A stretch of DNA of 64,000 nucleotides, taken from positions 17,131,837 through 17,195,836 of the forward strand of contig NC_087073.1 in the NCBI RefSeq assembly GCF_026151205.1. Direction: 5' to 3'. The translations under genes were made by a program, and so were the position numbers. Below the pieces are notes generated by a model. The model did no database searches. It saw only the letters and a list, made by a program, of their open reading frames with translations, and was not told the origin of the DNA. Of this stretch, positions 12,355 to 23,455 are shown piece by piece. This DNA is from Bolinopsis microptera (Eukaryota > Ctenophora > Tentaculata > Lobata > Bolinopsidae). How positions within the stretch are numbered: the stretch's first letter is position 1; every line of letters begins with the position of its first letter.

Positions 12355-14037
12355 TTATGTCTCATCCGGGACTTCAGCAAAAAAATCCAGCCAAGGCATC
12401 CAAGTGTAATTGAAGTGTTTTGGATCAGAAGCTGGATCATATAGTTTGTTTCCTATCGGCACCGCTGTTGCATTGTAAGCCTTTATCTTCTCTGTAAGCA
12501 TCTGGACAATGTTTGGAAACTTGTCTGACACATTCCTTGTTTCTGATGGATCCTCAATGATGTTGTATAACTCAATGTAGCTGTCGTGATTTCCACAGTT
12601 TTTCTCAATGTCAGTTAGTTCTGGAGCTGGATACCAACCGTTCGGAGGACCACCAGCACCAATGATAAGCTTCCACTCATTCCATCTCAGTCCTGCATGT
12701 GGCACTCTATGACCGCAAGCCACTGGTTTGGGGTCAATGTTTATAACAAATTCGGTTCTGTTAGATGGCAAGTTCTCTGAAATAGCCAGCCATTGATCAA
12801 TTCCATCGAGTGGTTTTGTTTTGATTGGATTATTAGGGTTCAATTTGCCTTGGAGACTAGCCAGTGACCAGAAAGTTGGCAGCCAGTCAGTGACATGTAT
12901 CATGGCGTCAGACTTGGAAGGAGCTAACCTGTTTCTACCCCATATGAATGAAGGGGACCTAACGCCACCCTCATAAAGAGCCCGTTTACCGCCTCTGTAA
13001 GGATAATTGCTCGATGTTACTTCTGGATCATGTACACAGTTCACATTGCCACCATTGTCTGAACTGAATACAATAATTGTGTTGTCTGCCAAACCTGTGC
13101 TCTCTAATGCTTTGGTAATGTTCCCAATTCCTTCGTCCATAGCGCTCACCATTGCAGCGAATACTTTTTTATTTTCATCCATGATATGGGATGAGTATTG
13201 GTCGATGTATCTTTGAGGAACCATGTACGGACCATGAACACTCTGATAAGCTAAGTAGATGAAGAAAGGGTCCTCCTGAGGTGTGAGTTTGTTAACCAGA
13301 TCTACTGTGCGCTCTGAATACAACTCTGCGCTATATCTTCCGTCCAAATCCCAACGTAGTTCGTCCACAAACTTTCCATTTTCATTAAAGTAATCACTTC
13401 TCAAGTCCAAGCCTTTCAAATTTCGATGGGAATCGTAGTTCTGTCCTCCCAAGTAGTAGCCAAAGAAATCATCAAATCCTCTATAAAGCGGTGTAAAGGC
13501 CCATTTATGCATGCCCATATGCCACTTTCCCACCGCATGAGTGGAGTAGTTGTACTCCTTGAGGACCTGAGGTATTATAGTTTCGTCTAGTGGAAGTCCC
13601 CATGGCTCACCCGGATAGATGACTTCGTGTTGTAATCCAGTGTGAAATGGGTATCTTCCTGACATGAGAGCACCTCTTGTTGGAGAGCAAACTTGTTGAA
13701 CGTAGTTTTGTGTCAGTAGAACTCCTGATAGAAAGGAAAGTGTTTTATATTAATATGTTTCATTAAGCAGCTCTCATAATCTTCGGTTAGAAAAGAAACA
13801 TAATATTCAAATTCATTATTGCAAAACATTAAAACATAATTTGCATTTACCTTCCTTTGCGAGCCTATTAAGATTCGGAGTTTCGACATGACCATTTGTG
13901 AAGCCCACATCAGAATGCCCTAAGTCATCACTCAGAATGTAGATAATGTTGGGTTGTTTTTTTGCATAATCCTTGTTCTTCAAACTGATTGAGGTGCCAA
14001 GGAAGCAGAAGAGCACACTGATCAGAAACAGATTCAT
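12355..14037 (-). pseudogene. Arylsulfatase B-like, copy 3 with truncated C-terminus (518 aa)
   Basis: Exons 13851-14037 and 12355-13724 encode a signal peptide, SDDLGHSDVGF, CSPTRG, GKWHMGM and FSSDNGGN, so the catalytic core is complete. The frame stops after FFAEVPDET. Downstream minus-strand sequence to about 12110 is still recognisably homologous to the last 30-odd residues of the intact copies but is out of frame with several stops. The protein therefore lacks the C-terminal segment around LTEDDxLSSxDACF. Whether it is active or a pseudogene is open. A 2.7-kb Helitron array sits only 76 bp upstream of its ATG, which probably also displaced its promoter. Confidence 0.85.
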
Positions 14038-14112
14038 TGAAATCTATAAAAACTCGAGGTTGAATGCTAAACAAACGAATGACGATTTTTTCGTGATGCG
14101 TATAAGAAACAA

Positions 14113-14423
14113 TCTCTACTATAATTCAGAGAATTATTTCTGTCTGTATGTCTGTACGACCGCCCACGTGCAAATTATACGAGAAATAGGAATTTAGGTA
14201 ACAACCAAAAGGTTCCATAGCAACGGTGTTTTAATGCACACATGCACGTGCAAAGATTGTTTTAACGTCATTTTGATCGGTTTTGTGGTAATTACGTTGT
14301 GTTTAAAGTGTTTTATATTTAAATCGGCTGTATCTTCGATCGAGATGGATATTTTTTGATGCGATTAAAACGTTCTTTCAAAGAATACTACTAGCTTCGT
14401 CCCTGTTACCACGGGCTTTCTAG
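14113..14423 (+). mobile_element. Helitron-like copy, 311 bp, forward
   Basis: Complete short copy from TCTCTACTATA to GGGCTTTCTAG, followed immediately by the next element's TCTCTACTATA, a head-to-tail tandem. Confidence 0.83.
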
Positions 14424-15259
14424 TCTCTACTATAATTCAAAGAATTATTTTTGTTTGTGTAAGCAGTGGACACAGTTTATTCGTATTTAATTAAGGGCTT
14501 GGATAATGGAAACGAGCGTGATAACGAAGGTTACAAGATATTAAACTATAAAACAACACAATGAATAATCCGACAAACTTCTACTTCAAATCATACTTAA
14601 CCAGACTCATATCGCCCAAACACACCCACAGATCTAATGCTCTAATATAAAATACTGATAGTACGGTCAACTCGCCTTGACCGTACCTTAACTTATCCCC
14701 TAATCTAGATGACCTGAATCAACCACTGTTGATTCCCCATAACGACAGGCCCCATCCTAGGTATCCAGGATCCAACCTAGGTATCCAGGATCCAACCCTA
14801 ACTGGTCCTGGTCTCTTATACTAGTCCGGCATCAATCATGACCCTCTATCGAATAGGGTAAGAACCAAAATGACTAACTATCCAATTACTACAAAATATA
14901 CTTCCTAATTACTCTGACTTTAATCGCCCTCAATATACTGTAAAACGCACGTTCTTACTCTGCCCTTACTTATCACGGTCAACTACACTTACAAATGCCT
15001 CTATCCCGATAACATTAACTACGTAATGCTCCACTATCATACGACCGCCACTAATATACTAACCACTATAACCACCTACCTAACTCAGCGACCTAACCTT
15101 GCCAGGTTCAGCTCCCGAACCTGCACGGTATCAAATTGACCCACCTCTCGATCGGGTAAACTGTTACTCACCTATCCCAAAAAGCTAACCCTTTCTCCCT
15201 CTCGCCCCTGATAGTCTAAACAATCTTCCACTCCCTGTTAGCAATCTCTAAACAATCCT

Positions 15260-15324
15260 CCACTATCCAGTCGATAGCCACGCCATTGTAAGTTACAATG
15301 GCGTGGCTATCGACTGGATAGTGG
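15260..15324. other. Perfect 65-bp palindrome (32-bp arms, 1-bp centre)
   Basis: Bases 15260-15291 (starting CCACTATCCAGTCGATAGCC) are the exact reverse complement of 15293-15324, separated by one G. It lies in the unique interior of the long Helitron-like element. A CACTATCCAGTCGATAGCCA-like phrase also occurs nearby around 15471 in diverged form, so the palindrome was probably formed from local sequence. Confidence 0.9.
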
Positions 15325-15805
15325 TTACAATTTGTAACCTTAGTAATCTATAAAAAGATAAAAGTATAAACACTCCATAAATCAACCTCGTACGTGCTGA
15401 CCCAAACAATATGTTAAACATATGTTAAACCTCTTACTACAGTACTTGCCCTAGCTAAACAATCCTTAACTATCTGTCGATAGCTCCAACCAAGTAACCC
15501 TAGTCATCTCTAAACACTCCATAAACCACCCTCGTGTTGACCTAAACATTATGTTAAACATATGTTAAACTAGACCCCCAACTCCAAGTGGTGTCAAAAA
15601 CGCGAATCAAATAGGTAATAATTATTTTAGTCTCTTGAGTCTTGACACCATTTTAGGGTTATACGGGTTCCTGCTAGTTAGGTAAAAAGCAAAAGAGTGC
15701 ATAGTAACCATGGTAACGGTGTTGAAACGCGCAAATGATTCTTTTAACGCCATTTTGATCGGTTTTGTGGTAATAACGTTGTGTTAAACGTGTTTTATAT
15801 AGTTA

Positions 15806-16091
15806 CTAGAAAGCCCGTGGTAACAGGGATGAATCTAGTAGTTTTCTATTTCTTTGGCAGTCAGTTTTTATCGCGTAAAAAAATATCCTACACAACCAAA
15901 GATACAGCCAATGAAAATGTTGCTCGCACTAAACACAACGTAATATCAACAAAACCGATAAAAAATGCAGTTTTAACACGTGCGTGTAACAATCCTCGTT
16001 ACCATGGTTATTATGTAACTTCCTATTTCTCGCCTAATTTGCACGTGGGCGGTCGTACATACAAAAATAATTTTCTGAATTATAGTAGAGA
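15806..16091 (-). mobile_element. Helitron-like copy, 286 bp, inverted
   Basis: Reads CTAGAAAGCCCGTGG at its left edge and TATAGTAGAGA at its right edge. First of three inverted tandem copies inside an older forward copy. Confidence 0.8.
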
Positions 16092-16396
16092 CTAGAAAGC
16101 CCGTGGTAGGTAACAGGGACGAAGCTAGTAGTATTCTTTGAAATAAAGTTTCAATCGCATCAAAAAATATCCATCTCAACCGAAGATACAGCCGATTTAA
16201 ATATAAAACACTTTAAACACAACGTAATCACCAAAAAACGATCAAAATGACGTTAAAACTATCTTTGCACGTGCATGTGTGCATTAAAACACCGTTGCTA
16301 TGGAACCTTTTGGTTGTTACCTAAATTCCTATTTTTCATCTAATTTGCACGTGGGCGGTCGTACATACAGAATAATTCTTTGAATTATAGTAGAGA
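16092..16396 (-). mobile_element. Helitron-like copy, 305 bp, inverted
   Basis: Second inverted copy. Its interior closely matches the reverse complement of the forward 14113 copy, including the CACGTGCATGTGTGCATT stretch. Confidence 0.8.
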
Positions 16397-16697
16397 CTAG
16401 AAAACCCGTGGTCACAGGGAGGTAACTAATAGTATTCTTTGGAAGTCAGTTTTAATCGTGTCAAAAAGTATTCATCCCACCGAAGATACAGCCAATTAAA
16501 ATGTAGCTCGCACTGAACAAGTGAACACAGCGTAATATCAACTATACCGATTAAAATGACGTTAAAACGATCATTGCACGTGCACGTGCGTGTAATAACC
16601 CTCGTTACCATGGTAACTACGCAACTATCTATTTTTCATCCAATTTGCACGTGGGCGGTCGTACATACAAAAATAATTTTCTGAATTATAGTAGAGA
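16397..16697 (-). mobile_element. Helitron-like copy, 301 bp, inverted
   Basis: Third inverted copy, CTAGAAAACCCGTGG to TATAGTAGAGA. The interrupted older forward element resumes at 16698 with TATTTAAATCGGCTG. Confidence 0.8.
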
Positions 16698-17133
16698 TAT
16701 TTAAATCGGCTGTATTTTTGGTTGGGATGGATTTTTTTTAATGCAATTTAAACTTTCTTTCAAAAAATACTACTAGCTTCATCCCACAGGCTTTCTATTA
16801 TTTTATATTTTATTTTATCTGCAAGACGTGTTGAATTACATTTACAAGGAAATATGGTTTATGTGCTTTTCCTTCCTTCATTGAATTGTGTAATTCCTCA
16901 AGTTACTTAGGTCAAGCACAATAACAATATTTTCGGTATTTCACTCGACATTTTTTAATTGAAATATCATAGCCACCAGCAGTTCTAAACTGATCAACGT
17001 TTTGGAGAATAAATTAGAAGTAGCAGGCTTTATTTTACAAATTGACAGCATATTGATATAGGTTAAAAGCATATAAACTATGTGGAATCAAAAATAAATA
17101 AAACTTTTGAACAGTCCAGTGTATTTGTATTCT

Positions 17134-18963
17134 TCAAAATTCTACAGTGTTAATGTCTTGATCGGGTTCAAAACATGCGTCTCTTGAAGAGAGAATATCA
17201 TCCTCAGTGAGTTCATTTCCAGAAAGCCAGAGATCTTTAGTGAGCGTATATGTCTCATCCGGGACTTCAGCAAACATATCCAGCCAAGGCATCCAAGTGT
17301 AATTGAAGTGTTTTGGATCAGAGGCTGGATCATATGGTTTGTTTCCTATCGGCACCGCTGTTGCATTGTAAGCCTTTATCTTCTCTGTAAGCATCTGGAC
17401 AATGTCTGGAAACTTGTCTGACACATTCCTTGTTTCTGATGGATCCTCAATGATGTTGTATAACTCAATGTAGCTGTCCTGAGGTCCACAAGGGTTCTCA
17501 AGATTAGCATCACCAGGAGCAGGGTACCAGCCACTTGGAGGACCTCCTTGACCGATGATTAGCTTCCACTCCTTCCATCTTAGTCCAGCATGCGACACTT
17601 GATGACCACACTTTACAGGAAAAGGGTCGATATTTATAACAAATTCAGTTCTGTTAGATGGCAAGTTCTCTGAAATAGCCAGCCACTGGTTGATTCCATC
17701 GAGTGGTTTTGTTTTGATCGGATTATTAGGGTTCAATTTGCCTTGGAGACTAGCCAGTGACCAGAAAGTTGGCAACCAGTCGGTGACATGTATCATAGCG
17801 TCAGACTTGGAAGGAGCTAACCTGTTTCTACCCCATATGAATGAAGGGGACCTAACGCCACCCTCATAAAGAGCCCGTTTACCGCCTCTGTAAGGATAAT
17901 TGCTTGAGGTCACTTTTCCTACACAGTTCACATTGCCACCATTGTCTGAACTGAATACAATAATTGTGTTGTCTGCCAAACCTGTGCTCTCTAATGCTTT
18001 GGTGATGTTCCCAATTCCTTCGTCCATAGAGCTCACCATTGCAGCGAATACCTTTTCCTTTTTATCTGTGATGTGGGAAGAAAATTGGTCGATGTATCTT
18101 TGAGGAACCATATGTGGAGCATGGACACTTTGATAAGCTAAGTAGATGAAGAAAGGATCCTCCTGAGATTTGAGCTTGTTAACCAAATCTACTGTGCGCT
18201 CTGAATACAACTCTGCGCTATATCTTCCGTCCAAATCCCAACGTAGTTCGTCCACAAATTTTCCATTTTCATCAAAGAAATTACTTCTCAAATCCAAGCC
18301 TTTGTCTTTTAAGTGGGTGTCGTAGTTCTCTCCTCCCATGTAGTAGCCAAAGAAATCATCAAATCCTCTATAAAGCGGTGTAAAAGCCCATTTATGCATG
18401 CCCATATGCCACTTTCCCACCGCATGAGTGGAGTAGTTGTACTCCTTGAGGACCTGAGGCATTATGGTTTCGTCTAGTGGAAGTCCCCATGGCTCACCCG
18501 GATAGATGACTTCGTGTTGTAATCCAGTGTGAAATGGATATCTTCCTGACATGAGAGCACCTCTTGTTGGAGAGCAAACTTGTTGAACGTAGTTCTGCGT
18601 TAGTAAAACTCCTGATAAGGAGGAAAAAATATAACTAGTTGAACATAGTTTTGTGTCAGTAGAACTCCTGATAGAAAGGAAAGTATTTTATATTGATATG
18701 TTTCGGTAAGCAGTTCTTTTAATCATTAGTTAGAAAAGAAAAATATTCAAATTCATGATTACAAAATATAATTTGCATTTACCTTCTCTTGCGAGCCTAT
18801 TAAGATTCGGAGTTTCGACATGACCATTTGTGAAGCCCACATCAGAATGCCCTAAGTCATCACTCAGAATGTAAATTATATTGGGTTGTTTTTCTGCATA
18901 ATCACTGTTCTTCAAAGCTATTGCGGTGCCAACAGAGCAAAGCAGCAAAATACTGCAAAACAT
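17134..18963 (-). CDS. ARSB: Arylsulfatase B-like sulfatase, copy 4 (intact, 552 aa)
   Basis: Exons 18783-18963 and 17134-18611 join in phase to 552 aa. The N-terminal signal sequence (MFCSILLLCSVGTAIA) differs from those of copies 1 and 3, while the mature part is nearly identical. The DD metal site, CSPTRG formylglycine signature, GKWHMGM and FSSDNGGN are present. A GalNAc-4-sulfatase-like region (KCGHQVSHAGLRW, QGGPPSGWYPAP) is diverged from the other copies, so substrate preference could differ. It is the first copy in transcription order. It carries a duplicated exon-2 boundary just upstream (see 18612-18680). The bidirectional context near 19 kb is intronic for alpha2delta on the other strand. 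Confidence 0.93.
18612..18680 (-). repeat. Duplicated exon-2 splice-acceptor region in arylsulfatase copy 4
   Basis: The real exon-2 boundary (18611/18612) matches copy 1 type sequence (CTCCTGATAAGGAGG). Immediately upstream in transcription lies a second, truncated version of the same boundary (CTCCTGATAGAAAGG at 18665-18679, preceded by GTTGAACATAG) that matches copy 3 type. The intron thus holds relics of two paralogs side by side, the footprint of unequal exchange or gene conversion. Confidence 0.85.
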
Positions 18964-19196
18964 GACGATTTAAGGTATTTTAAAATGCAATGTGCAAAAA
19001 CACTTGTGTCCTACCCTCCTTATCTACAAGTGTTAGATTACGTTCATGAAGTTACCTTATTGCGTATTTTTACTTTATCTGTTGTGTCAAATTATTTGCG
19101 CATAACGACCCAAGTAACGACATCATTTCACCTCAGTTCCGAAGCGAACCAACGTAGCAAAGATGCTAGCAAGAGACGTTTTACCCGCTAGATTAG

Positions 19197-22100
19197 GTCC
19201 CCAAAAGGACGAGTCACGTGACACTGCCTACTGCAGTTACAGCCAGTTCTCCATCAGAGACTTCGAGGATATCCGGCAGAGTGAAACAGTGGAGCAGTTC
19301 ATCACCCGGAAGCTGCAGTTCCCAGAGTGTCATGACTTCGCTTTTGAGATTTTTGATGATATTTACATGGTGTCTAATTATCTAAATGAGTATCTGGAGA
19401 TGAATCCGAGGGTGTCTGTCACTACTGCAGCTGGGAATAGATTCGAGGTGAGATTTTCATATTGCGTTTCAAAGAAGTCTAGAAGTGAACCACCATTCAT
19501 TTTGCTGCTATAAACAAACACCCTGGGCGGGAGCTTTGTTAACAATGAATTGTTGAATTTAAAGTAGCCAATCCTCAACGTCCTACCCTCTCCTCAGATA
19601 AATCAAGGAACTAAGCAGCTGAGAAGAACCAACAACCCCTACACCCGCGAGAGATACACGCGCCTCATCTCAATAGTGACCAACAGTAACAGTAACAGTA
19701 CGGACATGTTGACGGTAACCAATGTGACTAACCGGAACTCAAGAGACATGTTCGAGTTGTCTCAGGTTATCTACCATTTACAGAGTAACTCCTACCCACT
19801 CATGCTATCTATTGAGATTCCAGCTTTTGAGCTGGAGAAAATCATTGAGGTTAGTTTTTCTGAAGAGCTATTTTTTCTGGTAGCTCAATACTGGTTTAGT
19901 GCCGCAAAATGTGTCAGAGACTATAATTTTAATTTTGTTGGTGGCTATAAGTTGAAACTTTTCTTTTTAAAGTTCTTCACTTCCTTGATTTTCGATAAAG
20001 GGGCAAAAGCGGTAACTGGTGCTGGATTTTTTTTTCATTGCCGATGAGATTGAAAACTGAGATCACTTCCTAACTCAATTTCAATCTTTGTATATTTTCC
20101 AGTGGCCTTTTAGAAATTTACGAAAAGCGCTGGGAGGTCGCCGATATCTAGTTGACGAGAACGGTTTCATCATAGCGACTGACGGAGATAATAACGAAGG
20201 GCAACACATAGGTAGGTTTTTACAGTATTTCTCAATTTAACCGTGGATTTAAATAAGTGTTTAGGTATTTATTAAATATAATAATATGATCTATCAAATA
20301 CATCAAAATGCAACAGAAATTACAGACACAATTAATTTCGAGTTTTTGTGAATCAAAAGTTGCAGTGCCAACGGTCACTGGTACTGAATCGGATCGTGGT
20401 GACGAAACAGTGGTTTAAATTTAACAAATGGAACCCAGTACAAATCTAATATTGCAAGCATGATATTGCAAGCATGAAAAGAATCAGGTTGAAATGTTCA
20501 TGACGTTCGAACGGTTCTTTAATCATTTACCTTTTAGTAAGACAGTGGTTTAATTTGGTAACCATGGTGATTGGCTTAAGATTCTAGCATATTGAATTTG
20601 CGGCAACAAATGGATTTCCGGATGCAGCTGCATGCAGTAACGAGAAACTGTTTATTTGATTATATTAAAAAATAATGAAATCGTGATAATCCTCTTTTAT
20701 TTATGATCAGCAAAACTGTACCCAATACTAACGAAGGAGTTGCTAGCGAAGGGTATATTCAACTACTTCAACCACACTGAATGCTACTTCAGCTGTGAAG
20801 ATTACTATCCTAAAGACACTATCCAGATACGAAGCGCGGCTGAGTCAAGTACGTTAGTTACCATAGTATTAAAGTAACACTACCATAAAAGGCAATGTTT
20901 GTGTTTTTATACCCTTAAGATAGTATACAGATACAAAGTGCAGCCGAGTAAACTTAAAGTTCGTGTCAATGGTTAGAGAACGCGTGGTCTTGGAGCTGAT
21001 TATATTATGAACCATAAAATACGATCGAACACAGGTAATTAGTTTGATCTCGTGTAATTACTTAATTACGGTTCTTTAACTTCCATCGGTTCATATCAAC
21101 ACAGTTCTACACAACGTCGATGGATCACTAATGAAATTTGAAAGATCAAATCACGTTTTCGACTGAAGTTACGTTAATAGAGTCAAAGTTATTCGTTGCC
21201 CTCAGAATTTCTCCTTAATTAATGAACTCTTTCTCTAGATTTGGGCATAAAATACAAAACCATATGATTTCGTATAGATATAAATTCAACCGAAACAATT
21301 GATTGTCTAATGTATGCCCAGCAGTATCATAGCTTTGATAACTATGTGAATATCTAGACCTTTAGAAGAAAACAGTGTCCATGATGTGTTCACTCTCCGA
21401 GCCTATAAAGCGTTCGTTGTTGTTGATTGCAGTCGGTAATATGGGCGATGAAGCTTCAATACCCAATCTTTTAACAACAGGACCCTCTTACGAGGAGTAT
21501 CTTAACTGAAAAGGGTAAAATACCCAAGGTCTATTCTGCTGCTGTAGTATTGTATAGTCATCACAATAAATATGTTTCTTTTCGGTAATGCAGTACCATA
21601 TGCATCTGATGCAATCACCGTCGTTCTAACAACAGTCTTTACTCTTTATCAGTGAACAGGTACCTCCCATATCACTCCGCAAAAGCCGTAATGAATCTAG
21701 TGTTATCCACAGCATCTTTGGTGGCAAAATTGATGTCGAATTTTTGGTTTTTCATACTGAATCCTTCATCCTTACTTTTAGTATCAAGGTAAGAGTTTCA
21801 CCCCTATTTTTTTCACTTCTTCAAAATGTCGTTGTTTGTTGAGATAATTTAACGAATGTATGTTCTCTCTAAATTATGAACATTTTCCACAGCATGCCGG
21901 ACTCTGCTACCCAATTTAATGAAGACTGGAAATCTATCAAGATAAATCTAACTTGCTGTCACGTCCATCCCTTCATGTCTCGAAACTTCTCTGTTATGGT
22001 GGACCAAGGAAGCAACCTTCAGCAGGATGAAACCTGCACCAAATCATACAAGTGGGTAGTCCATTTTGATTTAGTAATTTTTTGGAGTCAGTTTTAATAA

Positions 22101-22642
22101 TAGTGATAATACAGATTACGCAGAGGGCACCGTTGGCGTTATTATCTTTGGATTTTGATTTACAATTCTACCATTTTGGATCTATGAGTAATGAGATCAA
22201 TCGCATACAATGTCCTTATTCGTTATTTTACTAATTCTTGGTAAATCTTCTGGTCGTCAATAAACCAACACTTTTCCTGTTCAGGTACAACACAGTACCA
22301 AACACTAATCTCCTCTTCGTGTGGGCCTACTGCACAGACGACCTGTGCACGTGCGAGGAGCCCGAGTATAACCTAGAGACTATCATAAACCAAGTGCTAA
22401 ACCCGTGTACGGAGTGTGATGAGAACTACAACCCTGTCTCTCATTGTACAAAGGATTTACCAGACGGTATGAGACAGAGGGACAGAAGTGGGGCTTTGAA
22501 GGGGGGTCTTTCAGGGGGTGTCATGATACTTTTGTTAGCTGGGGTGGTTTATTGTAGCATTCAGAATAGAGTTCACATCTCCGATTGTTCCTCGTGGGTT
22601 TTACTTTTTGTACTCCAGTTTTGTAATTGTAATTTATATTGA
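19197..22642 (+). CDS. CACNA2D: Voltage-gated calcium channel alpha2delta-like subunit, 3' exon block
   Basis: Continuation of the same gene after an 11,038-bp intron: exons 19197-19447, 19598-19849, 20103-20211, 20711-20848, 21653-21788, 21893-22051, 22285-22642. The phase left by exon 8035-8158 (one base) is completed by the two bases opening exon 19197. All 18 exons sum to 2826 nt, which is 941 codons plus a stop. Family-like landmarks are AYCSYSQF, matching the conserved WSYC region; RRYLVDENGFIIATDG, matching the 'YLIDNNGFIL' segment; a Cys-rich ectodomain (CTDDLCTCEEP, CTECDEN); and a C-terminal hydrophobic stretch LSGGVMILLLAGVVYCS followed by a second one before the stop. This fits a delta chain with a C-terminal membrane anchor or GPI signal. 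The exon ending IIE at 19849 is divergent. The stop is only about 220 bp from the convergent carboxypeptidase stop. Confidence 0.78.
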
Positions 22643-22861
22643 TATTGTTTGGATTTCGATGTTATCGGTGCTATTTGTGAGAAGGAAATCTTTAGCCTTT
22701 TCAGATTTGTGTTTTATTCAATTGAATTGGCTGTTTTTTACTTAATTAACCTTTTCAAAATACAAAAGATTGAAAACAATTTGAGCCATGAAAGGGGCTG
22801 TTTAATGTCTACTACTTTTTCAAAAGTGAATGATAGAACTCTATGTTAAGTTTTCAATCAA

Positions 22862-23437
22862 TTACAAAGTGCCAACAAGAGCAATGAATCCACGAATATT
22901 CTCTTCGCCAGTAGGAATGATCTGAAATGTTGGTTAAAATGTTACGATTTAATTTTGAAATTCAAACGGATCATCAAATTTGTAAGTGAGTTTCGCTCGT
23001 ACTTCTCATAGAAATCTACGAAAGCTAAAAGATTAAAGCTCCAACTGCTAAATGATTTGGTTAACCGCAAAGTGCCCAACTAGATGTAATAACCACGAGC
23101 ACAACCAGGTAACAAGTAAAAATAACGGCAGTTTCCCACCTGGAAGAATCATGACAGCAATAATCCCATGCTACAAGGTTTAAGTGCCATGACTGGATTT
23201 TAAAGTTGGGAAACCATCCCTACTTCCACTTGTTACCTCGTTAAGACCCTGAGTCCCCCAAAGGTCACGTGATACTGACCTGGGAAGTGGGAAGTCTGAA
23301 CCCGTATCTGCCAGTATCCCTGAGCTCGATAGTGTAGGAGTTAACAACCCCCTCCAGATAGATCCAGTCTGCAGAGGAGCCGCTAGTCGGGTAGAGCTCT
23401 ACACTCCTGATGTTCCGGTACACTTTGCCGTGTGACT
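22862..23437 (-). CDS. CPA: Procarboxypeptidase A-like, 3' exons (exons 9-10)
   Basis: Exon 9 is 23280-23437 (158 nt) and exon 10 is 22862-22921 (60 nt, stop TAA at 22862-22864), both with consensus splice sites. Exon 9 encodes the [12 protein letters not shown] substrate pocket, with the Tyr248-equivalent at residue 371 and an Ala at the position equivalent to bovine residue 255, and then [14 protein letters not shown] with the catalytic Glu270-equivalent at 393. Small Ala at 255 with no Asp points to A-type (hydrophobic C-terminal) rather than B-type specificity. The Tyr-Glu spacing of 22 matches the bovine enzyme. The 5' exons lie 12 kb away across the satellite intron. The final residues are GFIALVGTL. 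Confidence 0.93.
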
Positions 23438-23455
23438 CTGAAGAGGAGGTGGCGG

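Larger units (their letters stand above)
14113..16798. mobile_element. Nested non-autonomous Helitron array
   Basis: Elements start TCTCTACTATAATTC and end in GGGCTTTCTAG, the 5'-TC and CTAG-3' hallmarks of Helitrons. Forward copy 14113-14423 abuts a second forward element starting at 14424. That second element (about 1.48 kb without insertions, with unique C-rich interior) is interrupted by three inverted head-to-tail copies, 15806-16091, 16092-16396 and 16397-16697, and ends at 16798 with CTAT in place of CTAG. The paralogous upstream region of arylsulfatase copy 1 provides the empty site: AAGAAACAA|TATTTTATAT at 10530/10531. Insertion between A and T is as expected for Helitrons. No Rep/helicase is present. 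Confidence 0.85.

Noticed and set aside
15781-16095. 104-aa ORF
   Set aside because: Lies across an inverted Helitron-like copy and has no protein family features.
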